64,000 nt of DNA. Origin: Haematobia irritans (taxonomy: Eukaryota > Arthropoda > Insecta > Diptera > Muscidae). The notes below the pieces were generated by a model, which was not told the DNA's origin, ran no database searches, and saw only the letters and a list, made by a program, of their open reading frames with translations. Numbering within the stretch: position 1 is the first letter of the stretch; each line of letters starts with the position of its first letter. Positions 1-11,262 of this stretch are shown one piece after another. The stretch lies in NCBI RefSeq assembly GCF_050003625.1, contig NC_134400.1, positions 226,340,085-226,404,084 on the forward strand. Reading direction: 5' to 3'. The translations under genes and the position numbers were made by a program.

Positions 1-75
1 TCGTGGGTTCAAACCCAGTTTCGACCAAATACCAAAAAAAAGCTTTTCAGCGGGGACATTTCTGAGTGTTTCAAA
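1..75 (+). repeat. tRNA-derived SINE, 5' part cut by window start
   Basis: The window opens inside a tRNA-like head with a Pol III B-box-like block (GTGGGTTCAAACCC), followed by a body with 'agcttttcagcgg' and 'acatttctgagtgtttcaaa'. The same head-plus-body order is seen in the copies at 17992-18358 (+) and 26223-26430 (-). The 3' body and CCTAA tail are missing here. Family identity rests on these within-window matches and my recognition of a muscid tRNA-SINE. Confidence 0.7.
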
Positions 76-2376
76 TTAGGCGATATCTCTAATTCACTTA
101 AAATTGTAGTCCTTTACAAATGTGCTCAATATTCATTACACAAACGACAGAAAAACGAGCATTCCTAACTCTAACAAGACTGAAATTTGTACATCCATTT
201 TTATGGGAATTGTTGTCCTTTGAATAATAAAAACTAAAAACACTGCTGTTGATGGTTTTCGAAAAAAAAGAAACATTTCGAAATGCCATTAGATATTTAG
301 TTATCATGAATTTTCAATTCAACGACTGTAGTGTATTCCATTTTTAATTCCCATTCGATGGCATTCGCATCTGCAATCAATGAATGAATGATTAGGCAAA
401 CCCGGTGAATTGGAGAATAATCGTAACTGAGACACCCTCAACTTGTCACCTACCAACCCAAAACTAAAACTTTATCCAATTCCCTAAGCTTCCCTGCTTG
501 TTCGCATTTAAATTTTCATCTAGCCCATCCTAAACGAATATTCGATATCTGCATAAATATTTACCTACAAAACTATGCCATTTGCCATAAAAAATAATAT
601 TTCCCATGCAAACCCATCGACCCATAGGCCAAAAATATTCATGGTGGTTACTCAGTCGGTTTGTCTGCCTTTTTACCAAATCCCCAATTCAAGTTTATAA
701 CAAGGCAAACATATTAAGAGGCTTCAATATGTTGTATCATCTCCATCCATTCAAAGGATGTCACCCTAGGCATGAAACGGATGGGCTGTCCTACCCGAAA
801 AAAGGACCATCTTAAATAACTAAAAAATTATATCGAATTATGCTGATGCTATAGAGGCGATAGAGTGGGTTCACTCCAAAATGGGTAGGACTAACCTCTG
901 CAACATCATCCAGACATCTCCTAACAGAGAAATAGAATTCATGTTATTACATGGACTACTTTGCATAGAACAAATAGGAATCTATGATTTTGGGTTAACT
1001 CCATCTTCAATAGAAAGACCAAAGGTCCCAAACAAATAACACCACCGTACATATTTTTTAAAACCACAATGGAAGATAATCCTCAAAAGCAAATAAAATT
1101 TCCAAATATTAATAAATATTTAAACACATACTATTGCAGTAGCATTTCAAAGACCAGGCAGGATTCGAATAAATGGAAACAGAATCGGAAACGGCCAACA
1201 TAATATTGCATAATAAATACATACGAGGCTGTAGGATTCCTTGGGTCGGTCATATCCAATTGTTGGTGGTAGGGACTTGCATAGGATAGTGTAGTGGGGA
1301 AGGAGAATTTACATATATGGATATGTGTAGATGAGATCGTGTACACATGTAAATACAACAAAATGTATTCATTACATCCACACACACACACACACGCACA
1401 TACATACATACACAACAATAGCAATAATATAAACATTTTTATGGGGGGAACGCTTTATGCATTATTCCACAATGGACATCAACAAATGCCATACAAATCT
1501 CCTTAAGCAAATGTTTAACTTTCCAAACTGTCCAGGGATTATGAGAATGAGGTGGCTAAAATGGTCCAAAGGACAATATGTGTTATTGCTGTTTTCTGAA
1601 TATATCGCACATATACTATAACACCACTTAGTGTAGCGCTATGTAGACACAATAAATTTGTTAAAAAATATTGAAATAGTTGTGTTTTTTTGTTTCTACC
1701 ATGATCAATTTAATTCATTGATCAAATTGATTTTTTAATGAAATTGCTTCAATCACCGAAGTAGAGTAAATAAAACAAGCTTTGATCTAATTACTAATTA
1801 ATTATTAATTGATTCGATTTGTTTATTTGATTGACTTTTGTTTTTATTAAAAAATATATGTTCAATAAATTAATTTTTTATTGCATATTTTTGTTGACTT
1901 CATTTATTATTGTATTAATAAAAACTAGGTTTTTGTGCAAAGACGATTTGGATTTTATAGTATTTTTCATGTTAGACAAGCGATTAACGTCAAAATGAAC
2001 GATTTTATGCAATGGTTAAATTTATTATTCGAGCTATATGGACATATATGATTAAGGAACTTGATGAAGTAAGTCATTGAAAAGAAAACGCCCGATGTTT
2101 CTGTCCGGACGAATGGCCTTTTCCATAGCCTTCAGATATGGCTGGGTTAGATATCTCAATTTGGACCCTATAGTATACTAACTTCCAAAGGAGAAAACAT
2201 AAACTAATTACTCTCGTAATCATATACGATTTGAGCATTCGTGGTTTTACACCGTCGAAAATTTGATTAAATTAAAAAGACAGCCCCTGGTAACTCCACG
2301 TATAAAAGTGTCAATATATCCAGAAGTAAATTTAAAACTACAAACAACCCAAAGGAAAGAAAATAAAATTCTCATA
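76..2376. other. Unassigned AT-rich sequence with CA microsatellite
   Basis: No gene recognised. It holds a short (CA)n microsatellite at about 1380-1400 and the degenerate AATT-rich element at 1676-1935 listed separately. Open frames on both strands at 1131-1506 overlap the microsatellite and have no protein-like features. Confidence 0.6.
1676..1935. repeat. Degenerate AATT-rich inverted-repeat element
   Basis: The stretch consists of alternating TTAATTG/CAATTAA-type words with 'tcaatcac', as in the better preserved copies at 10668-11198 and 43282-43460. It begins near 'gtgtttttttg' and ends near 'tttttgtgc'. This is an old relative, and its ends are not secure. Confidence 0.4.
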
Positions 2377-2721
2377 CACGCAAAGAAAAAAAAAAACAAA
2401 AACGTTTGGAAAACGTGTACCGAAAACGTTTTTCTTTTGTTAGAGTTTTTTGAATTGCTTCGAAAATTTTAAACTTTTATCACCAAAAAAATCGTTTGTT
2501 ACAAAATTTTTATTTTTTCAACAAAAAAAGTTATTTTTGAAACAACAGCACAGTCCATTTCGTTCATATCAAACACTGTTCTTTTCTGACTTTAGGTCTT
2601 TAATAAGACACATCTTACAGTTCAAAATTTAATATACTACAATGTAATGTTGAACATTTTTTCGGAATCTTCCGAACATATATGGAATATATGTAAAAAA
2701 CAAAAAAAAACAAAAAAACTT

Positions 2722-2795
2722 TGGTCGAAGCAAGGATCGAACCCACGACCCTTGGCATGCAAGTCGGACGTAGCAACCACTGCTCCACGGTGCCA
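2722..2795 (-). ncRNA. tRNA-like module A (Pol III promoter type)
   Basis: Read on the minus strand it has an A-box-like GTGGAGCAGTGG and a perfect B-box-like GGTTCGATCC with tRNA spacing. A TGC lies where the anticodon would be, resembling tRNA-Ala. Stems are imperfect, so it is not a plausible functional tRNA. It resembles the head of the SINEs in this window and may act as an internal Pol III promoter reading toward the left end of the element. Confidence 0.55.
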
Positions 2796-2910
2796 AACTA
2801 AATGTTTGTTTCTATTAAATAAACTTTGTTTATTCGGTTCGTGGGCGCCGCAAGCTATGCTATATAAATATAACTTATATGGATATTTATCTATTGATGA
2901 CCATAACAGG

Positions 2911-2980
2911 TACATAGCTCAGTGGTTAGTGTGTTGGCTTACAAAGTGCATGGTCCGCGGTTCGATTCTCCGTCCAGGCG
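2911..2980 (+). ncRNA. tRNA-like module B (Pol III promoter type)
   Basis: It has an A-box TAGCTCAGTGG and a B-box GGTTCGATTC with normal spacing, followed by 'aggcgaaagg'. The anticodon arm does not pair well. It points away from module A, toward the right end of the element. Related blocks occur at 9752-9814, 13011-13074 and 34110-34178. Confidence 0.55.
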
Positions 2981-3282
2981 AAAGGTAAAAAAATTTTAAA
3001 AATTTATAAAATCGTATAATTTCTTCTACATTGTTGGTATTACAGGAAAAGGTGTTAAGAACTAAAAAACCTCGTCGATGTGAGGGAAAATGCAATTAGC
3101 AAGAAAACAATGTTTTTTTGGAGTTAGTCGTTCTGAAATTGTTTTTACATCCTGGAAAAGAATAAACGTTTATCCCAAAAAGCATATACTTTACTTTTCT
3201 TCCGAAAATAAATGCAAATGAGAAACGAACTTTGTTTGTCTAAAATTTCGTTTGGGAGGAAAGAATTATTTGTTTGCATGTA

Positions 3283-6114
3283 ATAACTTCAAAAGTCTCA
3301 TTTGCAGATTTTTATATATAGCGTCTTTGGAAGTCGGACACATATATCGCATATTGGATTGCCAATATATTGTAACTAATTTGAAATGAATTAAATGCCA
3401 GTGGAAGCTATTTCCCAGTACAAACAAATCAAAAATATTAAAACAAAAATCATAAAACGACCGTTTTGAGTTAGATACGACTTGTTAAGTTCTGAAACAT
3501 GTTATTAGACGCTTATTTCAGAGCCAATCAAATATATTTGTAGTCTTGTAACAAAAGTAGCCGTAGTGCGAAAACCTATCGGGAACCCAAAATAAAATTG
3601 TGTCTAAACTTTTCCCCAGAATGATTTGCCATACGCTGAAGGCCAATAAACAGATTTCGAGAAATTCAATTTTCAGCCTATTAGTACAAAATCCTCTTAC
3701 TAAAGGATACTGGTGCTATCCTAGTTCTCATTTCTGAAGGAAACCATTTTTATGGTCATTGCCATAATTATTTTCATCGGAGATTTTGAATCTATGGGAG
3801 AACTGTGCATTCCAGTAATGCCATTGTCAATAAAGTGCAATTTTCGAAACAATTTCCCTGGTCATGAATATTTACAGAAATTTAAATTTCATGGGACAAA
3901 AACTTATGGCTATGGCATCCTGACATCATAGAAGGAAATGAAGCCACAGCTCAAATGCCCATTGTTCTGTGGACGAGATAATTTGATTGCTTTTCCAAAT
4001 TGGAAAACTTCACCTTGGCTGTGTTACAACAATCTTTCACAGTATACTCCTCCAATCGATAGTGACAGTGGAAAGCTATTTGCAAAAATTGTCGTCTATT
4101 GAACAACTTTTGAAAATATGGTTTTGACAGTTTTTCATTTCCCGTCGATATTGCCAGGGCCCAAAAATTCATTTTCTATTATGGTTAAAGCCATTTTTTG
4201 TTTTGTTTCCAGGAAGAAAGTAAAGACAATAGAATAAGTCAAGTAATCACACCAAATAATGTTAAGAACGAGATGAATTTTTCATCGTTAAATCATCTGC
4301 TTCCTAGGCATAGCAACCAGAGAATGATGATATTGACAATTTGTTTTTTCAGTTTACCAATTGTGGGGATGTAAACGCAAACGTTAATCATAAATAACAA
4401 AAGTTTAGTTTTAATGGACGATGCTTGAAGGACAAATTGCTAGTGAATTTTTAATTGAAGTTCAATGCCCGTCATCTAGATTCTCTGAGGGCTCGATACG
4501 GATTTGACGATACAATTCGAAATTGACTTCGTGGCATGACAGACAATATTTGTGAAATCTTATTAGTGAAAGGAAATTAAAAAGGGCAAGAGAACGGAAA
4601 TTGGTACGCAGAACTTCCATAGCCTAGACAAATTCTTTGAAAAATTCAAATGACAAACACTTTTGAAAACAAATTATATGATCCATTTTGAAAAAAAAAA
4701 ATGTTACGGCCAAAATCAATAATATTTAGAGAGTTAATTGATAAAATCAAATGCCGAAAGCTTTCACATTGTCATTTCAAATTGGTCTACTGTAGAACAA
4801 ATATTGAGTAGATAGCCTATCATTTTTAAACAGAAAATATCAATTTGCTCTTTTTCTTAGGTTTCTATGGAAACTTTACAAAACTAGCAAACGGCACAGT
4901 TTCCCATAAATGGGAATTACTGCACAGTAATAAATTCTACCTCCTGAACTTTTCCTCAAAGAGATGTGTGTCCCCTTAAGGCTTATGAGTATTTAACAAA
5001 GTGATGCATATCTTTAGGGGCTGCCTTAATTATGACACTCTTTTGCCAAGATATTAACGAATTTTTTGCCTTTCTTCCTCTTTGCTATTTGGATAAAAAG
5101 AAGATTTCTTTTACATCTATTTATGGAAAGCAAGAAAGGGGAAGCATATGGAAAATTCTTTCATTTTACCCATTTGATGAAAAGAATGCAGCAAAACAAT
5201 TTAGTACAAAGAAAATAGGAAACCCCTTAGGTATATTCGAAATACATTTCTTCTGTAAGTGGTGATGTTATTGACAATTCAAAAAAAAAAAAAAAAAAAA
5301 CACTGCATCATGGTGTACAAGTGAGAATTGCCCCTTCACGAAAGAGTGTGGGTTCAGTGGGAATTTCCTGCAATATCACATCGTCATGCCCTCCAAACAC
5401 GAAACAAAAAATTGCTAAGAGTAATACGTACTCCACGTTGTATCAGAGGAAAACGGATACTGGTGTTTTCCATGCCTTCGCTAAGCTTTGGGAATTTCCG
5501 TTTTCCAAAAATACTGTGTACTAAAGGAAATAGCTGACGCGTCATCACCAAATATTCCAGGAGTATATGAGTGTCATTTGACTGCAAATAAAGAACTTAA
5601 AAGCCTTTTCTGCCAGTAAACATGGCGCATGGTGACAATTCCCTTACACACTTCGATGTCGTCTTTATCTTTCGAGGGTAAAAACCCAAAAAAAGCAAAG
5701 GATTGTCGACCTTCAAGCAACTTAAATTTTTGTCCGTAAATTAAACCCATCTACAGGAAACCATTTCATTGCCCCAGGACAAACCTCAGATGTAATAAAA
5801 AATTCTCTGTGATTGTGCGAAAAGGTGAATCGTATGTATATGGTGAAAAAGTTATCCATTTTAAATGGAATGCAGAAACATTTAAAATTCCAGAAGGTGG
5901 GACAGGAAAGAATTCAAATTTGATTGAATTTGTGTTAGAACCAAGTAAGGAAGGTCTGAATTCGAGCACAGTCGACCGAATTAAATCCTACTCAACCACA
6001 TGTATTTCACATGTATAGGCGCTACATCTGAACCTTAAAAGTTATGGCTTAGACAGAAGACAACTCTTCTCATGCCCAAAGCCAACCAGCATTATTGCTC
6101 CCTAAAACGAAAGT
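3283..6114. other. Unassigned AT-rich sequence
   Basis: No gene or element recognised. Short frames (for example 3951-4172 on minus, 5032-5265 on plus, and several overlapping frames at 5321-5587) look random. A 20-base A run lies at 5281-5300. Two copies of GGGAATTTCC lie at 5359-5368 and 5490-5499. Confidence 0.6.
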
Positions 6115-6245
6115 TGATGGGGTAAGGCTAGGTTATAGTGGCAGCCCGTTTTTCCGGTTCATATTTCAGTTTATTGAAATGCCATTGGTTGTGGTCGAAC
6201 TTCTTTCTTATCAATGAGTGCAACACGATTCTATGTTCAGGGGTT
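6115..6245 (-). repeat. SINE 3' body, degenerate
   Basis: The order 'ctaggttatagtggcagcccg', 'cttctttcttatcaatgagtg' is the reverse complement of the SINE 3' body and CCTAA tail, as seen clearly at 48028-48133 and 63884-64000. It is heavily mutated. Confidence 0.5.
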
Positions 6246-6887
6246 TTCCCACCAAATTTAGGTTTTTTTCACGTTTGGGGGGATTTTTAGGAGTAACATT
6301 TATTTGGGGGTTTTTTAGGGGTAAAAATTATTTAACATGTAATAAAATAAAACTATTCTCAATCAAATGCGGAACAATTATTGCATGAATTTGGAGATAA
6401 ACATACGTGGGAGATCAACACAAATCCTTAGATATAAGCAAGTATGCATTAACATTGCTTTCGCTACCATTTTCAAATGCTTCCTTTAATATCCGACATG
6501 GTTAAAAACAAATTAAGAAATCGCATGTTAACTTCAACAGCTGAAAACATTTTAAGAATAAACTATACCTTAAATTCCTTACACTTACAAGTGAAATGAT
6601 TAAATTATTTCCTTCCAATAAATCTGGAAAAACACTTAACTTTTTTCTGTTTATACCGCGCTTTTTGTGCTAGCCTAAGAAGTTTCCGAACCGCCCTCGT
6701 ATTGATATTTTTAATACACTAGTTTTTACTGGAAAAATATGTTCAGTAAAAACCTGCAATTTCTCTACATCTCAAATTTTTTACTGTCTCTTTTTTTTTT
6801 TTTTTTGAAAAGGTGTGATATGAATATTTATTCACATGTAGTCTATCTTGGTTTGATTTTTGGCCAAAGTGAAATGTTCAATTAATA
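6246..6887. other. Unassigned AT-rich sequence around the mariner relic
   Basis: G-rich 'ttggggg' runs occur near 6275-6320 and a T-rich run near 6789-6806. Apart from the mariner relic, nothing is recognised. Confidence 0.5.
6617..6699 (-). mobile_element. Mariner 5' end relic
   Basis: Read on the minus strand from 6699 it starts CGAGGGCGGTTCGGAAACTT and continues through 'gctagcacaaaaagcgcgg' and 'ttaagtgtt'. This matches the 5' end of the mariner at 62013. A TA follows at 6700-6701, as expected for a mariner border. The rest of the element is not found. Confidence 0.65.
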
Positions 6888-6889
6888 TA

Positions 6890-7030
6890 CAGTGAAACCT
6901 CTCAATCTTGGACACTTTGAAAACCAGACACCTGTCTGGGGACGTTTGCTACATTAACACATTAAAATTAACCTCTCATAAGTGGACACAACTCAAATGT
7001 GGACAAAATTTAGGCGACCATGGACAAAAA
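6890..7030 (+). mobile_element. pogo/Tigger-like element, left end
   Basis: After TA at 6888-6889 the sequence starts CAGTGAAACCTCTCAATC. It then carries repeated 'ctctcataagtggacaca' and 'gtggacaaaat' subterminal words, as in pogo/Tigger-type termini. No matching right end was found, so the border and class are tentative. Confidence 0.45.
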
Positions 7031-9265
7031 ATTCCCGTTGGTGTGAACTTTTTAATTTTATTTTCATTATTTTTTAACTTTTTTTTGGTCTTAAAAAGAA
7101 ATGTTTGTGGAACAACTTCCAATTCTTTTGCTGGTATCAGAAGAAATTGTTGTATTACGCCGATTTAACTTTGTCTAATTCTCAATTAGACAAAAATATT
7201 GTATATATGTATACATATTTCATATTAAAGTATTTGAATTAACTTAATTTGAATTTAACGTAAATTTGAATTTGAAGCATTTGTATTATAGTTTGAAATG
7301 TACTGTAGAATTGAATTTAAATGAATATCAGCATTTGTATAATTTATAATAGTTTATATTAACATTTCGTGGTAAGATGTTCATCAAGAAAATAAACACT
7401 TACCTCGCGCACTCCAACTGGTGAACCAACTAACCCACATTTGGTTTATCTCTTACCCTCTTTGTGTTGTTCCATTTGGGATACTCTGGTTATAACTTCC
7501 CGGACCGAGAGATTATCCCAGACCTACACTTGTAATTACAGGCTACCCACCTCCACCAACCCGGAATATTTGGGTTCTCTAATCCCACAATAATACAGTC
7601 CACTCTCATTCCTATTGGTGACAGAACTTCCTCTCGAGTTTTTACTAGCACAGTAATAGGAAATCTTCAGCTTTAAACATGTTTCCACCTCAATGAGAAC
7701 TGATGGTGCAATGCTTTTAATTTTATCCACCTATTGACCAGCGATATGGGTTCCGGTAGTGCTAGGAAATCTTCAGCTTTAAAAAAACTTTACATATAAT
7801 TACATATCAAGATTAAGGAATTGGTATTATTAAGATATTCAAAAGAAAATGACGGATACCAATTTGATTTATAGTTTTTTTGTTTGCATTCGATTCAATT
7901 TAGTTTCAAAATTATTTCTAATTATTTCTTCTAAAATCAAGTCATTTCATTGCAAGAAGCACTTCCGGGGAAGTTTATATTTGTGTTTGTGCGAGTGTTG
8001 TATTGTCCTTTGTGAAATAGCAGTGTACGCGACATTCGTGTCGCAGATGAAGTGTAAATTAAATACGCTCTTTCTACATTCAGGGGTGTGTAGCGGTATA
8101 TGCCAATGTATTCAGGGCATTTTTACTTCAATCAGAAGTTTTTATGCCACTAAAAATGGCTTTGTACAGAGTGAAATAAAATCATGTACAATTAATCTGA
8201 ACGAAGTAAGGTTTAACACCCACGCCAGATTTTTTAATCTTTCATGAAAACTGTTGTACTCGAACCTCAAGTACAATCGCTGCGGGAAGAAATCAATAGT
8301 CAAAATGAAATTTTATGCAAATCTGTAAATTAACTAATGGTGCTGAGTTGAAACAGCTAAAAGTTGTCACTTTATGATGGAATACTAAACTTGTATTTGG
8401 CAAATCAAAGCCACTAACATAATTATTTGTTAAGCATTTGTACAGAAATTGCCTTCTAAATCACGTTAAGGTCCTCGAATTTTAATTGCAGAGCTGTTGT
8501 TGTTGTTATGTATATATATACAAATAAGCTTCATTTTAATCGAATGGCAAAATCTGGTAAGCAAGCCTAAAAGCTGAATACAGGTGTAATATGGCTGGAA
8601 ATTGCTATTAAATTGAACCATCTCCACCACCACTTCTACCAATCATCCTCAATGTAGAGCCCTTCTACATTGCTGTTGTGCAATAATTCAGGCTAATAAC
8701 ACAACGAAGTGTTGAAGGGCAATTATTGCAACTGAATGCTTCCCCAAGTAATTGATGCATGATGTATTCAGTATTCGCTAAGCCCTTTTCACCACTATTA
8801 TCCCTTCGATCCATTATTTATGGATTCAAAGTGGTACTCAATTCGCTGGAGTGCCATACAAAGCCCATAATAGAGGCAAAATGAAAAGCTGCATCCCTCT
8901 CTTCTGCATAGTGGAAACTATTTGATTTGCTTCATAGTAAGATAAGTTAAACTCATACGATATTCAATGGAATTTACTGGATTGCGATTTACTGGAAGCT
9001 ATCATGACATTCAATTTTAAAAATATTATTCGACACAAGAGGCAATCGACCACACAAGCCTAAATCTTTGTATCAAAAATTGATTTACACTGAAACTAAT
9101 GTTTGCCATAGATCTAGATCTATAGTTTAATTCTATTTACGTTAAGTTTGCGTGTTGTGTATCTTCCATGTTATGTATTTTTCCAACGTATTTTGAAGTT
9201 TATGGTGAAGTTTCAAATTAAATCAAATCAAACAATGAGGAATAATTTCAGGGTTATTAATGACC
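7031..9265. other. Unassigned sequence with a 21-bp direct repeat
   Basis: A 21-base word starting 'taggaaatcttcagc' occurs at about 7657 and again at about 7770. A 132-codon open frame at 7849-8247 (+) is cysteine-containing but has no recognised motif, and I do not call it a gene. A GTT/TTG-type run lies near 8500. No other structure is seen. Confidence 0.5.
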
Positions 9266-9890
9266 ATACAAAAAAGAAAGAAACGTTTGGAAAATGCGTG
9301 TCGCAAACGGTGTTCTTTTGTTACACTGAATACACCACCAACACCAAAAACATTTTTTGCTACAAAATTTCTATTTTTACAACAAAAAAAAAAATACTTT
9401 TTATTCCAAAAACAACGTTCGTTTCTTTTCTGCTCAGTTCTTTGTTGTATTTATGTCTTAAGTAAAACATATTGTAAGGTTTCGTGCTAAGATACCAACA
9501 TACGGCAATTTAAATGTATACTTCATTCTCATTTTCAGTAATCTATACTATTCAATGATTTATTTACCATCGAACATCCTTCCGAAATTTTGCTAAAATT
9601 TTTGGAATATATGTAAATTGGCATTATTTCCGTTTCCAAAAGTTCTATGGAACCTATTAAAGTGGATTGTTTTCTTTAAATAAAGTTTCTTTACATCGGC
9701 TTGGGTACCCAACTATGGCTATAACAATAATTGTCTGTTGATTATAATAAGAGCTACATGTGTTTGCCTAGAAACCATATTGTCTGCGGTTCGATTCTCC
9801 GTCTGGACGAAAGGCAAAATTGGACAAATTTATCAAATCGTATAATTTATTACAGAAAAGTTCTTAGATCAAAAACAAAAACACACACAT
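9266..9890. mobile_element. Degenerate copy of the tRNA-bearing inverted-repeat element
   Basis: The left part ('gaaacgtttggaaaatgcg', then 'ttgctacaaaatttctattt') matches the left arm of the element at 2377. The right part matches its right arm from the tRNA-like B block (9752-9814, with GGTTCGATTC) to 'cgtataatttattacag'. The middle is lost or diverged. A (TA)n run lies at 9930-9948 just outside. Confidence 0.55.
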
Positions 9891-10177
9891 TTGGAAGTTT
9901 GAAATATAGGAGGGCCAGAAAATTTAAAAACATATATATATATATATACATGTTTTAGTTAATTTTTATTAAATTATTTTCACATGCTACCGGATATATG
10001 TAAAGCCGATGCATCTACTAACCAAACTGATTGTCTGATCATGGGATTAGTAGGAAAATCAGCAAGCATATCATGCGAAAAGAATAGAAAAACTTGAGAA
10101 GAGATCATTCGTTTTTCTCTGTACAATATTATAAGGACACTGAGCTGAATGAATATCCCTTTGTATTGCAAGCCCTA

Positions 10178-10300
10178 CACACAGAGAAGGAATATGATCA
10201 CCTCCTAGAGTTTTGGATGGGGTTGCGACAAACATGTAAATATTCACCGTTCAAAAATAACATTTTGCTCTAGGAGGTTGTCATTAGCCTTCTCTGGGTG
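10178..10300. mobile_element. Short foldback MITE, CAC-AGAGAAGG family
   Basis: It starts CACACAGAGAAGGAATATGA after TA and ends with the inverse 'ccttctctgggtg', followed by TG instead of TA. The two arms pair almost end to end (123 bp). It is related to the copies at 30508-30740 and 51266-51513, with part of the middle missing. Confidence 0.7.
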
Positions 10301-10325
10301 TGGTAGAAATTCAAACAGTCTAAAG

Positions 10326-10609
10326 TAGAGGTGTGCGCGTGGCACGAAATTGTCGTGACACGCGTAAATCACGTGAGCCGTGAATAAAATCTGAAGCAAC
10401 TCTTGTGAATGTGCGTAAATGGGACTAAAACAAATATGTCGTGCGTGAGTAATAAAATCGGCTGGTGAATGTGCATGAATAAAATTTCTGCAAAATCACG
10501 CTCACGTAAAAATTCTAGATTTAATTCTTACTCGTATGTTAACTGAAATTGATTTAGTTGTCGAACTATATTTTATTTATGAATTTTGTTACCTTTGCTC
10601 ATTCTCGGT
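10326..10609. other. Repeat-like region rich in CACGTGA/GTGCGTGA words
   Basis: It begins TAGAGGTGTGCGCGTGGCAC, which looks like a hAT-type terminus, and then repeats 'cgtgaataaaat' and 'gtgcgtgagtaataaaat'. I found no second terminus or target duplication, so the class is open. Confidence 0.35.
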
Positions 10610-11262
10610 TGTCGTGAGTCTCGTGATAAGAGAGAAGAGAGAGAAGTTCACTACTGTGGTATCACAACACACAAAAAAATTTTTCTGATTCAATCACGAA
10701 ATTAATTGATCCTATTAATTTTTTAATTGAAATGTCTTCAATCACGAAAATAATAGTATCAATCACAGTTTTAATTGGGCATAATTGATTAAAAAAATAA
10801 TTGATTTTATTAACAAATTTCAATTAATTTTTTAATTGATGTTGATTGCAAAACTCAATTAATTTTTTAATTAAAAAAGGTCAATATTTTCAATTACTTT
10901 CTGAACTAGCTTAGAGTTTTTATTTGGAATAACAAATGATTGTTTAAAATACATTTTTAATTATAAAATAAAAAAAAAAATTCATCACTTTTTTTAACTG
11001 ACTTAGTCTTTCGAATTTGATTAAAAAGTTAATTGTATCAATTAATTTTTTAATTAAACATTTTAAAATTTTCAATAATTTATTTAATTAACTTAATATT
11101 TCTACCTTGATTAAAAAGTTAATTGTATCAATTAATTTATTAATTGAAAATATTTTCAACTTCAATTAACTTTTTAATTGGAAATATTTTTTTCTGTGAA
11201 TGGACTGAATAGCCTAAGTGAGCCTGAAATCTCGGGCTGCCACTATACCTAACCTAACCTGT
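10610..11262 (+). repeat. SINE 3' body interrupted by an AATT-rich element
   Basis: The SINE body 'gagagaagttcactactgtgg' ... 'tatcacaa' breaks at 10667 and resumes at 11199 with 'aatggactgaatagcctaag', ending in CCTAACCTAACCT. The uninterrupted version at 48028-48133 serves as the empty site. Confidence 0.8.
10668..11198. mobile_element. AATT-rich inverted-repeat element nested in SINE
   Basis: A 531-bp insert that starts CACACAAAAAAATTTTT and ends (read inward) CACAGAAAAAAATATTT. The inside is built of CAATTAA/TTAATTG words that can pair extensively. Comparison with the unfilled SINE at 48028-48133 shows a 2-bp AA flanking repeat. There is no coding capacity. Relatives are at 43282-43460 and 1676-1935. 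Confidence 0.75.

Larger units (their letters stand above)
2377..3280. mobile_element. TA-flanked inverted-repeat element with two tRNA-like modules (copy 1)
   Basis: About 904 bp, flanked by TA on both sides. The left end starts CACGCAAAGAAAAA. The right end, read inward, is CATGCAAACAAATAATT. A second copy lies in the opposite orientation at 22551-23330 and matches along almost its whole length, which fixes both borders. Two tRNA-like blocks lie back to back inside: one on the minus strand at 2722-2795 and one on the plus strand at 2911-2980. The open frames that cross it on both strands are by-products. It encodes no transposase, so it would have to be moved in trans. Confidence 0.75.

Noticed and set aside
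1131..1506. Overlapping frames on both strands near the CA repeat.
   Set aside because: Driven by the microsatellite (CVCVC / HTHTHT translations).
2722..2980. Functional tRNA genes.
   Set aside because: Boxes are good, but acceptor and anticodon stems mismatch and the copies are repeated inside transposons. Called tRNA-like modules instead.
2637..2988. Overlapping frames of 92 and 113 codons on opposite strands, with a match at 22795-23145.
   Set aside because: Both cross the tRNA-like modules of a non-coding element. The match is due to the repeat, not to a conserved protein.
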